The notes below the pieces were generated by a model. The model made no database searches. It was given only the letters and a program-made list of their open reading frames with translations, and was not told the DNA's origin. Made by a program: the position numbers and the translations under genes. From assembly GCF_011682145.1 (NCBI RefSeq), contig NZ_WHJH01000012.1:80539-144538 (forward strand): a stretch of 64,000 nucleotides of DNA, in the 5' to 3' direction. This stretch comes from Massilia mucilaginosa (lineage in GTDB: Bacteria > Pseudomonadota > Gammaproteobacteria > Burkholderiales > Burkholderiaceae_D). Positions 16,888 through 24,971 of the stretch are shown one piece after another (positions within the stretch are counted from its first letter, which is position 1; each line of letters opens with the position of its first letter).

Positions 16888-18726
16888 TCAGAAATCCGTC
16901 GAAAACTCGGTCGATGCATGGAACAATGGCGTCGGACGGTTTTCCCCGAATAGACGGCTTCGGTGCGGCGTCATCAAGTCCGTGGCCGGCGCGAATGCGC
17001 GCGGATCGGCCGACGGCGATGCCACGCACGGCGTGAGCATGTATTTCGGGTCGGCGTCGATCAACGGCGCCGCGTAAGAAACGCTACGCGGTATTTGCCA
17101 GTACGGCCATGCCGATTTTCGATGCTCACGCAGTCCACGTTTGGCAGGAATAACACCGTAACGTAGTAGCGCCTGGAGATCGTTGATCACCCTTGGCGCT
17201 TCGGCCCAAGTCGAATGGGCAAAGCGGTCAGAGGCGGAACTCACATCGACGGTATCGACACACTTGAGCAGACGGGTGAAGCTGATGCCCGATGGCGATG
17301 TGAGGCGCGCCTTTATCTTTGACGCCCAAAGTACGATGTCAGTCGTGGAGATATAGCTGGTCACGTTGTGATTCGATTTGATGGCCGGCTCAATGAGCTG
17401 CGCAAACAGGTCCGGATCGATATCGGCTGCGGCAAAGACGATCTGCTTGAACCTCGGCCGCTTCAAGCCATCCATGCTGACGCTGATATCGGCCGCGCCC
17501 AATTTGCTAAGCGCGTGACCGAGGACGCGCGAACCCATGCTGTGCGCGACAATATGGACGGTGCCGATGTCCGTCGTTTTCGCAATCTCGCTCAAGTAAT
17601 CCGCCAGCGCAACGCCCGAGATTTTGCTGCGGTGCCCGGCCTCGTCATAATCGAGCAACAGCAAACCGGGATCGGACGGCCACGCGAACATCAGCGGAAC
17701 GATGTCGTAATCATGTGTAGACAAGTCATAGGCAATTTGTGCGGTGCGAAATGCAGCATCGGTAAAGTCGTTGTTATAGCCATGCACATACAGGACCGCT
17801 GTCTTGCTGCTGGATTTTCCCACCGCGTCCTTCAGGGCGACGTTAAAGTCGGCGCTGTCCAGCACCACGATTTCTTGTTCGAACATGAAATCAGTTTTAT
17901 AGTTTGGCTCTGCAAATGACACAAGCTCGTCAATACCCAGTTTATCTGTCATCCGCTTGATGGTGACCGTTATCCATGAGGGACGAGAAATCTGGCCGCG
18001 CTGCCGTTCCGGCGGAATTCGTACCAGGGCAATTCCACGTTCGAGACCGTTGGCGCCACGGTTATCGGCGATCCTGTTGGCATAGAATCTGAAGGGATTA
18101 TCGCTCCCGGTTCGCGCGCGATTCGTTGCGTAGAGAACTGGAACAATCGAGTTGGGTTTCCAGTTGGCTTTCGAGGCATCCATCGTCGCGACAACCTCGA
18201 TTTCGACCCGGTCGTTGAGCGCTCGCCCATCTGCTGTGCCGTTTCCCGCCACTGGCTGATTATTACCTTTGCCTTCCGTATAGATGCGAGCGGTGGGAAT
18301 ACCTCGCGACTCGAGATAGCGCTTGACCTCTTGCGAACGGTCGTCGGAGATGCGTTGCGCATGCTTTTTGCCGCCGGTACTGGACGCATGTCCTACCACC
18401 ACAAACATCTCGGCATCTGTCGCAACCAGCTCGTTCAACTGTTTGGCCAGTTCCGCCTTCTGTGCCGGCTGGAGCCTGGTGCCATTTGCCGGAAAAAGAA
18501 TGGTCCGGCCGAACCCGACTCTCTCTCGCGTGGGTTGCGGGGGTGGCGCGGCGGGGACAGGGACAGAGGGGGGAAACACTTCGATTGCCGGTGCCGGAGC
18601 AGGCGCGGGCGCGGGAGACGCCGGCCCGGCGTCGACAACAGGTTGGCTGACACATGCAGCGAGCATTGTCGCAAATACTGCCGCACTCAAGCCGTGTTTG
18701 ACATTGTAATGCAGTCGATTCCGCAT
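16888..18726 (-). CDS. Lipoprotein with OmpA domain and DUF900-type alpha/beta hydrolase
   Basis: A 612-aa lipoprotein with lipobox LAAC (C25), followed by an Ala/Pro-rich linker (31-68). Residues ~72-178 form an OmpA C-terminal-like, peptidoglycan-binding domain (VVVGHASSTGGKK, and LNDRVEIEV near 170-178). Residues ~195-500 form an alpha/beta hydrolase of the DUF900 type with YVHGYNNDF (313-321) and the nucleophile elbow AHSMGS (S396). The last ~110 residues are unassigned. It would tether a serine hydrolase to the envelope. Its codon use is visibly less GC-rich than that of flanking genes. It has no operon partner. Confidence 0.85.
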   Translation of the reverse strand: MRNRLHYNVKHGLSAAVFATMLAACVSQPVVDAGPASPAPAPAPAPAIEVFPPSVPVPAAPPPQPTRERVGFGRTILFPANGTRLQPAQKAELAKQLNELVATDAEMFVVVGHASSTGGKKHAQRISDDRSQEVKRYLESRGIPTARIYTEGKGNNQPVAGNGTADGRALNDRVEIEVVATMDASKANWKPNSIVPVLYATNRARTGSDNPFRFYANRIADNRGANGLERGIALVRIPPERQRGQISRPSWITVTIKRMTDKLGIDELVSFAEPNYKTDFMFEQEIVVLDSADFNVALKDAVGKSSSKTAVLYVHGYNNDFTDAAFRTAQIAYDLSTHDYDIVPLMFAWPSDPGLLLLDYDEAGHRSKISGVALADYLSEIAKTTDIGTVHIVAHSMGSRVLGHALSKLGAADISVSMDGLKRPRFKQIVFAAADIDPDLFAQLIEPAIKSNHNVTSYISTTDIVLWASKIKARLTSPSGISFTRLLKCVDTVDVSSASDRFAHSTWAEAPRVINDLQALLRYGVIPAKRGLREHRKSAWPYWQIPRSVSYAAPLIDADPKYMLTPCVASPSADPRAFAPATDLMTPHRSRLFGENRPTPLFHASTEFSTDF

Positions 18727-19002
18727 GGCGTCTCTCCTCAGGTCGAGAGAATCAGACTAGCATGAGGGATTATATAATTGAAACAATTTGTAACTCGGCA
18801 CGCGCGCTGCGCAGACGTATGGTTGGTTTTTTGACACACCTGCCCGAGCGCGCGCTGCCAGTTCGACAAAAGCGCAACGGAACGGGCGTTCGCCGATATC
18901 GAGCATGGCCTGCCGCGCGCGGCAGACCGGCGGCGATCCTCAGCGCCGCCATGCATGCTCGGGCAAAGCCGAACTTGCGATCCGCACCGACAGCGCTGTC
19001 GC

Positions 19003-19680
19003 TCAGGCCAGTCGCTTGACCAGTACAGCCGCCGCTTCGGCCGACGACGCCGGATTCTGGCCGGTGATCAGGAGGCCGTCGGTGAGCACGTACGAGCCCC
19101 AGTCCGGACCCTTGGAATACACGCCGCCGTTGGCCTTGAGCATGTCTTCAACCAGGAACGGCACCACATCGGTCAAGCCGACGCCGTCTTCTTCCGTATT
19201 GGTGAAGCCGGTGACCTGCTTGCCTTCGACCAGCGGACGGCCGGCCGGGGTTTTGACATCGCGCAGCACGCCGGGCGCATGGCAGACCAGCGCCACCGGC
19301 TTGTTGGCCGCGATGAAGGACTCGATCAGGGCGATCGAATGCTTGTCGTTGGCAAGGTCCCACAGCGGGCCGTGGCCGCCCGGGTAGAACACCGCGTCGA
19401 AATCCGACTGCTCGACACTATCGAGACGCACGGTCGCGGCCAATTGGGCGGTCGCTTCGGCATCGGCCTCGAAACGGTGCGTCATGTCGGTCTGGTTGGC
19501 CGGTTCGTTACTCTTCGGATCGAGCGGTGGCTGGCCGCCTTCGGGCGAGGCCAGCACCATGTCGACGCCGGCATCCTTGAAGATGTAATACGGCGCAGCC
19601 AATTCTTCCAGCCAGAAGCCGGTTTTGCGGCCGGTGTTGCCAAGTTCGCTATGCGAGGTCAGGACGATCAGGACTTTCAT
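19003..19680 (-). CDS. DJ-1/PfpI family protein (Hsp31-like, possible glyoxalase III)
   Basis: A 225-aa type 1 glutamine amidotransferase-like protein. The nucleophile elbow is LVCHAPGVL with C133-H134, the partner acid lies in WLEELAAPYYIF (E25/E26), and YPGGHGPLWDLA precedes the elbow. This is the Hsp31/HchA-like branch, whose members detoxify methylglyoxal or deglycate proteins. It starts at 19680 behind a clear AGGAG. A 15-bp palindrome 37-51 bases upstream matches one in front of the neighbouring TetR gene, so induction by electrophiles through that repressor is likely. Confidence 0.9.
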   Translation of the reverse strand: MKVLIVLTSHSELGNTGRKTGFWLEELAAPYYIFKDAGVDMVLASPEGGQPPLDPKSNEPANQTDMTHRFEADAEATAQLAATVRLDSVEQSDFDAVFYPGGHGPLWDLANDKHSIALIESFIAANKPVALVCHAPGVLRDVKTPAGRPLVEGKQVTGFTNTEEDGVGLTDVVPFLVEDMLKANGGVYSKGPDWGSYVLTDGLLITGQNPASSAEAAAVLVKRLA

Positions 19681-19716
19681 GGTATATCTCCTAAGTAGAT
19701 CAAAAGTGGCGCTGAG

Positions 19717-19731
19717 TAGACCAGTCGTCTA
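19717..19731. promoter_or_regulatory. TetR operator upstream of the DJ-1 gene
   Basis: TAGACCAGTCGTCTA has inverted arms TAGAC and GTCTA. It differs by one base from the site at 20407 in front of the TetR gene. It lies between the tetR stop and the DJ-1 start, so it would control a separate DJ-1 promoter. Confidence 0.8.
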
Positions 19732-19777
19732 GATCAAGCGCAAAAAAATTGGCGGACGAACCGCCGGCAAACTCCCC

Positions 19778-20386
19778 TTACTCCGGGGAGAGATGCAATA
19801 GTTGGCGCGTGGTCGACAGTGCCCAGTCGAACGGCTGGGTGTTGCGGCCAATCTTCACCATGATGCTCGCGCCCAGCCACAGCTGATACAGGCTGTTGGC
19901 CGTGGTGTCGACATCGCTGTCGATTGCCAGCGATCCTTCGGCTACGCCGGCCTCGATTGCGCCGGCCAGCCTGGCCACGATGCCGGAGGTGCCGCGCTTG
20001 AGCGACAGGCGCATCGCCTCGGACAAATCGGCCACTTCCGCGCCCAGCTTCACCGCGAGGCACTTGCCCTGGCATTCGAAGGACGACTGCGCAGCCTGCC
20101 AGCTTTTCCAGTAATTCATCAGGCGCTGCGCCATGTCGATGCCGGGCTGGCTGAGGATGGCATCGATTTGCGCGAGGTAATCCTCGAAGTAAGCTTCAAG
20201 CAAGGCTTCCCCGAACGCATCCTTCGAACCGAAGTAATGGTAGAAGGAACCTTTCGGCACCCCTGCGGCGAGCAGGATTTCATTCAGGCCGACCGCCGAG
20301 AACCCCTTGGCGGCCATGATGCGCTGGCCGGTGGACAGGATATTCCCGCGAACATCGGCGGAGTCGGATGCAGTTCTTGTGTTCAT
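19778..20386 (-). CDS. NemR-like TetR family repressor
   Basis: A 202-aa TetR/AcrR regulator. The N-terminal HTH is evident in LNEILLAAGVPKGSFYHYFGSK (about residues 34-55), shown here as a family pattern with the KGSFYHYF recognition helix. The ligand domain carries ECQGKCLAV, a Cys pair in the place where NemR-type sensors use reactive cysteines. Two near-identical 15-bp operators, one before this gene and one before the DJ-1 gene, indicate autoregulation and control of the neighbour. In Escherichia coli NemR senses electrophiles and controls nemA-gloA; an analogous role is inferred here. Confidence 0.88.
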   Translation of the reverse strand: MNTRTASDSADVRGNILSTGQRIMAAKGFSAVGLNEILLAAGVPKGSFYHYFGSKDAFGEALLEAYFEDYLAQIDAILSQPGIDMAQRLMNYWKSWQAAQSSFECQGKCLAVKLGAEVADLSEAMRLSLKRGTSGIVARLAGAIEAGVAEGSLAIDSDVDTTANSLYQLWLGASIMVKIGRNTQPFDWALSTTRQLLHLSPE

Positions 20387-20406
20387 GTGCCCACTATAAA
20401 TGAGAT

Positions 20407-20421
20407 TAGACCGGTCGTCTA
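20407..20421. promoter_or_regulatory. TetR operator upstream of the tetR gene
   Basis: TAGACCGGTCGTCTA, with arms TAGAC/GTCTA, lies 21-35 bases upstream of the tetR start, in the expected position for autorepression. It is the partner of the site at 19717. Confidence 0.82.
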
Positions 20422-20437
20422 GTCTTTCTTGCCGTCG

Positions 20438-22537
20438 TCAATAACGCCACTGGGCCGTCAGTTCCGCGTGGCGCCGTGCGCCCAGCAGGTACTGGCTGCT
20501 GCCGTACGAGGTGCTGGCGTACAGCCTGTCGTCCAGATTGCGCAGGTTCAGCTGCACCAGCACGTGTCGGCTGGCCTGCCAGCCGACGCTCGCGTCCAGC
20601 ACCGTGTAAGCCGGCAGCGCCTGCGTATTGGCGTTGTCGATGAAACGCCGGCCGACGTAGCGCGCGCCGCCGCCCGCGCGCCAGCCGCCGCTGCGGTAGC
20701 TGAGCCACAGGTTGGCCGACGACTTGGGCGCGTCGGCCGGACGGTTGCCGGCGCGCGAGACCTTGCCGGCGTCGATCAGCTGGTCGAATACCGCGTCGGT
20801 CCAGACCGCGTTCGCTTCCAGCCGCCAGGCCGGCGTCAGCGCCACGCTGGCGCTCAGTTCCACCCCGCGCGACGATTGCGCGCCGCCCTGGATCGACAGC
20901 GCCGGGTTGGCCGGGTCGCGCGTGATGATGTCATCCTTGCGGATGCGGTACAGCGCGGCCGTCCACTCGGCCCTGCCGCCGGCCAGCGCTTGCTTGACGC
21001 CCGTTTCCACCTGGCGCGAGCGGGTCAGCTTGTAGCGGCTGTTGGCCAGGTTCAGCGACAACAGGCTGGTCACCGGATCGCTGCCGCTGCTGACCTGCGC
21101 ATACAGCGAGGTCGCGGGCAGGATCTTCCAGGTCAGTCCCAGGCGCGCGGCGGTCGACTGCAAGCGCGCGCTGAACCCAGCCGCGCCCTGCAGGCTGGTG
21201 CGCTCGACCTTGTAGCGGTCGTGGCGCAGGCCCGCCAGCAGCAGCAGGCGCTCGCTGAACTGATAAGCGTCTTCGGCGTACACCGCCTGCGAGGCGGTAT
21301 CGGTGCTGAAGTTCGGGCGCAGCGGATCGGGGCTGTCGAACACGCCCGGATTGAACCCGGTGGGCGCCACGCTCGATGCGCCGCCGTATGGCGCGTTATT
21401 GGTGTGGGTGAAATTGATCGTCGCCGCTTCCCACCCGGCCACCAGGCGGTTGGCGCCGGCGTCCCAGCGCGCCTCCAGGCGGTTGCCGGTCTGCTCCTGG
21501 TCGTGCGCGATGGCGATGTAGTCGCTGCGCTCGACCAGCTGCGTTTGCGCGTTGTGGAAATAGCTTTCGGCATTGCGCCAGTGGCGGCGCGCTTTCATGT
21601 AGGCCAGCTCGTTGCTGACGGTGAGCGCCGGCGCCACGCGCCAGCTCAGGCGGGCCAGCGCCTTGTCGTCATCGAAGCCGATGTCGGCGTCGCCGACGTT
21701 GTAGTTCTGCCTGCGCAACGCGCGCGCCAGGCCGCCGGCGACCAGCGGCGTGCCGAAGTAGCGCTGCGGCTTCTGTTCCAGATGATCGAGCTGAACATCG
21801 AGATCGATCCCGGGCGCCAGCGCATACGCCAGGCTGGCCAGCAGCTTGCCGTGGCGCGCGTCGCCGCGTGCGATCAGGCCGTCGCTGCGGTCGGCATACG
21901 CGTCGACCCGGAACGCCCCGCCCTGCCCCAGCGCACCGCTGGCGCCCACCCCGGCGCGCAGTGCGCGGCCCGACCCGATGCCGGCCATCGCCTCGAACGC
22001 GGCGGCGCGCGTGGGCGCCTTGCGCACGGCGTTGATGGTGGCGCCGGTGGTGCCGCTGCCGTGGATCACCGAGCCCGGACCGCGCAGCACTTCGATGTAC
22101 TCGTAGCCCCACGGATCGGACGGATAAGTCGCCGTGCCCGAGCCCACCTGCGGGCGCTGGCCGTTTTCCAAAATGGCGATGGCGCTGTTGCCGCTGAAAC
22201 CGCGCGCCGAATAGGCGATGCCGTTGCCGGGCGAGCTGATGTCGGTCAGGCCGGTGGTGCGGGTGACGGCGTCCTTCATCCGCACGTCGCCGCGCGCTTC
22301 GATGCTGGCCGCGCCGAGCGACTCCACGCTGGCCGGCAAGTCCTGCGCCGCCAGAGCGAGCCGGCTGGCCGTGCCGATGGCGCGCTGAAGGCCCAGGCCT
22401 TCGTGCGCCGCCGCCTGGATGGTCACGACGGGCATCATCGCCGTCGACTGGGCCCAGGCGGCCGGGGCGCACAGCAGTGCGATGGCGGCGGCGACGGGGC
22501 GGATGGGTGTGGAACGGGCGTGGCTGGAATGGATCAT
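20438..22537 (-). CDS. TonB-dependent receptor under cobalamin riboswitch control
   Basis: A 699-aa outer-membrane receptor of the siderophore-receptor-like type. It has a signal peptide (about 1-29, ending AWAQ), a plug with YEYIEVLRGPGSVIHGSGTTG, and a barrel ending in ELTAQWRY. The start at 22537 (MIHSSHARS) gives a proper signal peptide; longer frames run through the riboswitch. Although the sequence looks like a siderophore receptor, a full cobalamin riboswitch precedes it by about 200 bases, so the likely substrate is vitamin B12 or another corrinoid. No BtuFCD genes are adjacent. No TonB gene is in the window. Confidence 0.9.
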   Translation of the reverse strand: MIHSSHARSTPIRPVAAAIALLCAPAAWAQSTAMMPVVTIQAAAHEGLGLQRAIGTASRLALAAQDLPASVESLGAASIEARGDVRMKDAVTRTTGLTDISSPGNGIAYSARGFSGNSAIAILENGQRPQVGSGTATYPSDPWGYEYIEVLRGPGSVIHGSGTTGATINAVRKAPTRAAAFEAMAGIGSGRALRAGVGASGALGQGGAFRVDAYADRSDGLIARGDARHGKLLASLAYALAPGIDLDVQLDHLEQKPQRYFGTPLVAGGLARALRRQNYNVGDADIGFDDDKALARLSWRVAPALTVSNELAYMKARRHWRNAESYFHNAQTQLVERSDYIAIAHDQEQTGNRLEARWDAGANRLVAGWEAATINFTHTNNAPYGGASSVAPTGFNPGVFDSPDPLRPNFSTDTASQAVYAEDAYQFSERLLLLAGLRHDRYKVERTSLQGAAGFSARLQSTAARLGLTWKILPATSLYAQVSSGSDPVTSLLSLNLANSRYKLTRSRQVETGVKQALAGGRAEWTAALYRIRKDDIITRDPANPALSIQGGAQSSRGVELSASVALTPAWRLEANAVWTDAVFDQLIDAGKVSRAGNRPADAPKSSANLWLSYRSGGWRAGGGARYVGRRFIDNANTQALPAYTVLDASVGWQASRHVLVQLNLRNLDDRLYASTSYGSSQYLLGARRHAELTAQWRY

Positions 22538-23194
22538 GAAAGCGCCTGACGTGGAAATGGCCGGGCCGGCCGTTGGTAACGTTCGCGCATGCGCGCGCCA
22601 GGCGCCCTGGCACGCGCCGCGCACGCAGGGAAAATGCGGACGCGGGCGCATACGCCGGCGGCGTGCGATTGCATTGGCAGAACAGAAAAAGGGACGACAA
22701 ATAACAGGCAACCCCACACCCCGGGCGTTGCGCGTGCATCGTGACTGGCCGGTCTTCTGGCTCGCCGTCATCCTTCCCTGGTCTTGCCTTCCCATGCGAT
22801 GCACAGTGGCGTTCGATCAAAGTCGTCAGGCTTACAGCAGCGGGGGCTGCGCCGGACTGGCGCGAGATGGAAATCTCGTGCGTCACCGGCTTCCCGTTTC
22901 ACCCTCCAGCCGATAAGCGGGAGGGCACCATTCACGTATTGGCACGCATTCTACAATCACACATGCCTGTTTGTCACATTTTTCCTGCGCCAGCCAGGCG
23001 GATGGCGGGAGCCCCCAAGCCATCCTGCCTCGACTGCACATTTACAACAAATCCACCAAATATTGATGTTTCTTGTACAAGACGATTGGTTAATTGGCAC
23101 GCTTGTTCGTATTTGCAATACATTGGGACACCCGGGTTCAGGATCTTTTGCATGGAGACCCTGGCAGACGGGCCAACTAAAAAGGAGACGCTTC
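22538..23194. other. Divergent intergenic region with riboswitch leader
   Basis: 657 bases between the leftward receptor and the rightward SGNH hydrolase. The riboswitch occupies 22738-22935. The 200 bases between it and the receptor start would form the expression platform. The 22936-23190 part is AT-richer and should hold both divergent promoters; I could not pick out convincing -35/-10 pairs. No extra gene is supported. Confidence 0.6.
22738..22935 (-). promoter_or_regulatory. Cobalamin (B12) riboswitch
   Basis: Read on the minus strand, the landmarks come in order: GGTGCC (22929-22924), GGGTGAAACGGGAAGCCGGTG, GTCCGGCGCAGCCCCCGCTG, GCTGTAAGCC, GCCACTG, GGGAAGGC, and the B12 box GCCAGAAGACCGGCC ending near 22742. 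This is the complete adenosylcobalamin-class core. It should repress the receptor downstream when intracellular B12 is high. Confidence 0.96.
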
Positions 23195-24283
23195 ATGAGC
23201 ATTCGCTTTCGTCGTTCTTTCCACACACTGTTACCCTTCCTCGTCCTTCTTGTCCCGGCTGCCGACATAGCCGCCAGCACCATCACCCAGAACGCCTCGT
23301 GGACCATCGACCGCGCGGGCACCACCACCAAGTACCGTTCGGTGGCCTATGGCGATTCGATCTACGCCGGCTTCAACGGCTCCGTCACCAGCGCGGCCAA
23401 ATACGCGGCACCCACCGTCAATGCGGAATATCTCTCGGCCCAGTGGGGCGCCGACGTCGAAAGCGTGCGCCGCACCAAGTCCGGGGCGATTGCCGAGGAC
23501 GTGTACAACAACAAGATCGTCGCCGAGCGCTCGTACATGCAAGCGAGTAACACCCGCGTGGTCACCTTCGAAATGTGCGGCAACGACGGCCTGCAAGCGC
23601 GCGCCAGCTTCAAGAGCCAGACCGGCACCTGCAATTACAGCGTGCTGACCGCCGCCGAAAGCAGCTGCAAAAAATATGTGACGGCCGCGATGGACTACAT
23701 CAACGCCAACGCCTATGCCGGGGTCAAGCTGAAGATCATCTCCAACCTGCACTACCCCGGCTATGCGGTCGACAATGTGCAAAGTACCTGCAAGGATGCG
23801 GCGACCGGCGCCACCGTCAAGATGCAGGACAAGTTCCTGCCTGCGCTGGCGCGGATGAACTTCATGATGTGCGACGTGGCGCGCCAGAAGGGTTTCCAGT
23901 GCGCGGATAACTTTGCCCAGTACATGGGGGCCGACTACGACAGCAACGCCGACGGCCGCATCGACGCCGAGGGCTTGCGCTATGTGAGCGGCGAGAGTGA
24001 AACGAGCTACGTCACCCGCCTGACCACGGGACTGCGCTCGACCATCCGCGACGCCAATACGCACTTCGTCTCGGCGGGCAGCAGCTACGACTACATCCAG
24101 TCGGACGACACCCATCCGACCTACAGCGGCAGCACCGTCAGCTCCGGCCTGTTCGGCAGCGCCACCGGCAGCGGCGCGCCGCGCTACAGCACCATCAACG
24201 GCGGCAAGAGCCCGATCTGGAACCAGTACGGGCATGAACGCATGGGCTGGGCGGTGTCGACCTACAATCCGGCCACGCCGTAA
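23195..24283 (+). CDS. Secreted SGNH/GDSL-family hydrolase
   Basis: A 362-aa exported protein: a signal peptide (about 1-27, after a hydrophobic LLPFLVLLVPA), then an SGNH fold. Block I is YGDSIYAGFNG with S55 as nucleophile, block III CGNDG has N130, and the catalytic Asp-x-x-His is in SDDTHPTYSG near the end. Six or more cysteines suggest disulfides in the periplasm or outside the cell. A GGAG ribosome site lies just before ATG 23195. It may act as an esterase on lipids or acylated polysaccharide; the substrate is not evident. The next gene follows after 14 bases. Confidence 0.85.
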   Translation: MSIRFRRSFHTLLPFLVLLVPAADIAASTITQNASWTIDRAGTTTKYRSVAYGDSIYAGFNGSVTSAAKYAAPTVNAEYLSAQWGADVESVRRTKSGAIAEDVYNNKIVAERSYMQASNTRVVTFEMCGNDGLQARASFKSQTGTCNYSVLTAAESSCKKYVTAAMDYINANAYAGVKLKIISNLHYPGYAVDNVQSTCKDAATGATVKMQDKFLPALARMNFMMCDVARQKGFQCADNFAQYMGADYDSNADGRIDAEGLRYVSGESETSYVTRLTTGLRSTIRDANTHFVSAGSSYDYIQSDDTHPTYSGSTVSSGLFGSATGSGAPRYSTINGGKSPIWNQYGHERMGWAVSTYNPATP

Positions 24284-24297
24284 GTCCGGGCGCCGAC

Positions 24298-24966
24298 TTG
24301 GATACGCCACCGCGTTCCAGGCCAGCGCCGGCCAGCAGCGAGATGGGCGCTGCTGGCCGCGACTGGCGACCATCCCGGGGCCGCGTCGCCATCGCGCTGC
24401 TGCTCGCCATTGCCGCCAGCGTTGCTCTGGCGATGCTGTGGATGCCAGCAGGCCCGCCGGCCGGCCATGCCGGGCTCGCGGCCACCTCCGCACCGGCGAC
24501 GGCGATGGTGCCGCCGCCGGCCGCCCTGCCCGGCAAACCCGGCCAGATCGCGCGCGCGCAAGCCAGGCCCGACCCCGAGGTCGATGCCGACCCCACGCCC
24601 GACCTGCGCAACTACGTCGCGCGCGGCGACAACCCCAGCATGGCGGAAGTGATCACGCGCCTGCACGAGCGCGGCATCCACTCCGGCCTGGGCGCCTTTT
24701 CGCCGCCGGGAACCAGCCCGCCGCTGGCCGGACTGGCGGTGCCCGAGGACTTCGTGCTGCCGAAGGGCTATGTGCGCCATCACCAGGCCACCGATGACGG
24801 ACAACGCATCGAAGCGGTCCTGATGTTCGCACCCGACTTCCAACTGCTCGACGCCAGCGGCAAGCCCGTCGAGATGCCCAGGAACCTGGTGGTGCCGCCG
24901 GAACTGGCGCCGCCAGGCCTGCCGATCCGGCGCATCGTCATCCCCCCCGCAAGCACAGGGCGCTGA
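24298..24966 (+). CDS. Hypothetical single-pass membrane protein
   Basis: A 222-aa protein read from TTG 24298 (MDTPPRSRP). It has one transmembrane segment (VAIALLLAIAASVALAMLW, about residues 30-48), an Ala/Pro-rich linker, and a soluble domain of ~120 residues with DLRNYVARGDNPSMAEVITR and VPEDFVLPKGYVRHH. I do not recognise the family. It sits 14 bases after the SGNH hydrolase gene and five bases before the Lnt-like gene, so the three are likely co-transcribed. The TTG start is the weakest point; no in-frame ATG upstream exists. Confidence 0.6.
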   Translation: MDTPPRSRPAPASSEMGAAGRDWRPSRGRVAIALLLAIAASVALAMLWMPAGPPAGHAGLAATSAPATAMVPPPAALPGKPGQIARAQARPDPEVDADPTPDLRNYVARGDNPSMAEVITRLHERGIHSGLGAFSPPGTSPPLAGLAVPEDFVLPKGYVRHHQATDDGQRIEAVLMFAPDFQLLDASGKPVEMPRNLVVPPELAPPGLPIRRIVIPPASTGR

Positions 24967-24971
24967 CCATC

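Noticed and set aside
18762..19019. Plus-strand open frame between the OmpA-hydrolase and DJ-1 genes
   Set aside because: Arg/Ala-rich composition, overlaps the end of the real DJ-1 gene, no ribosome site.
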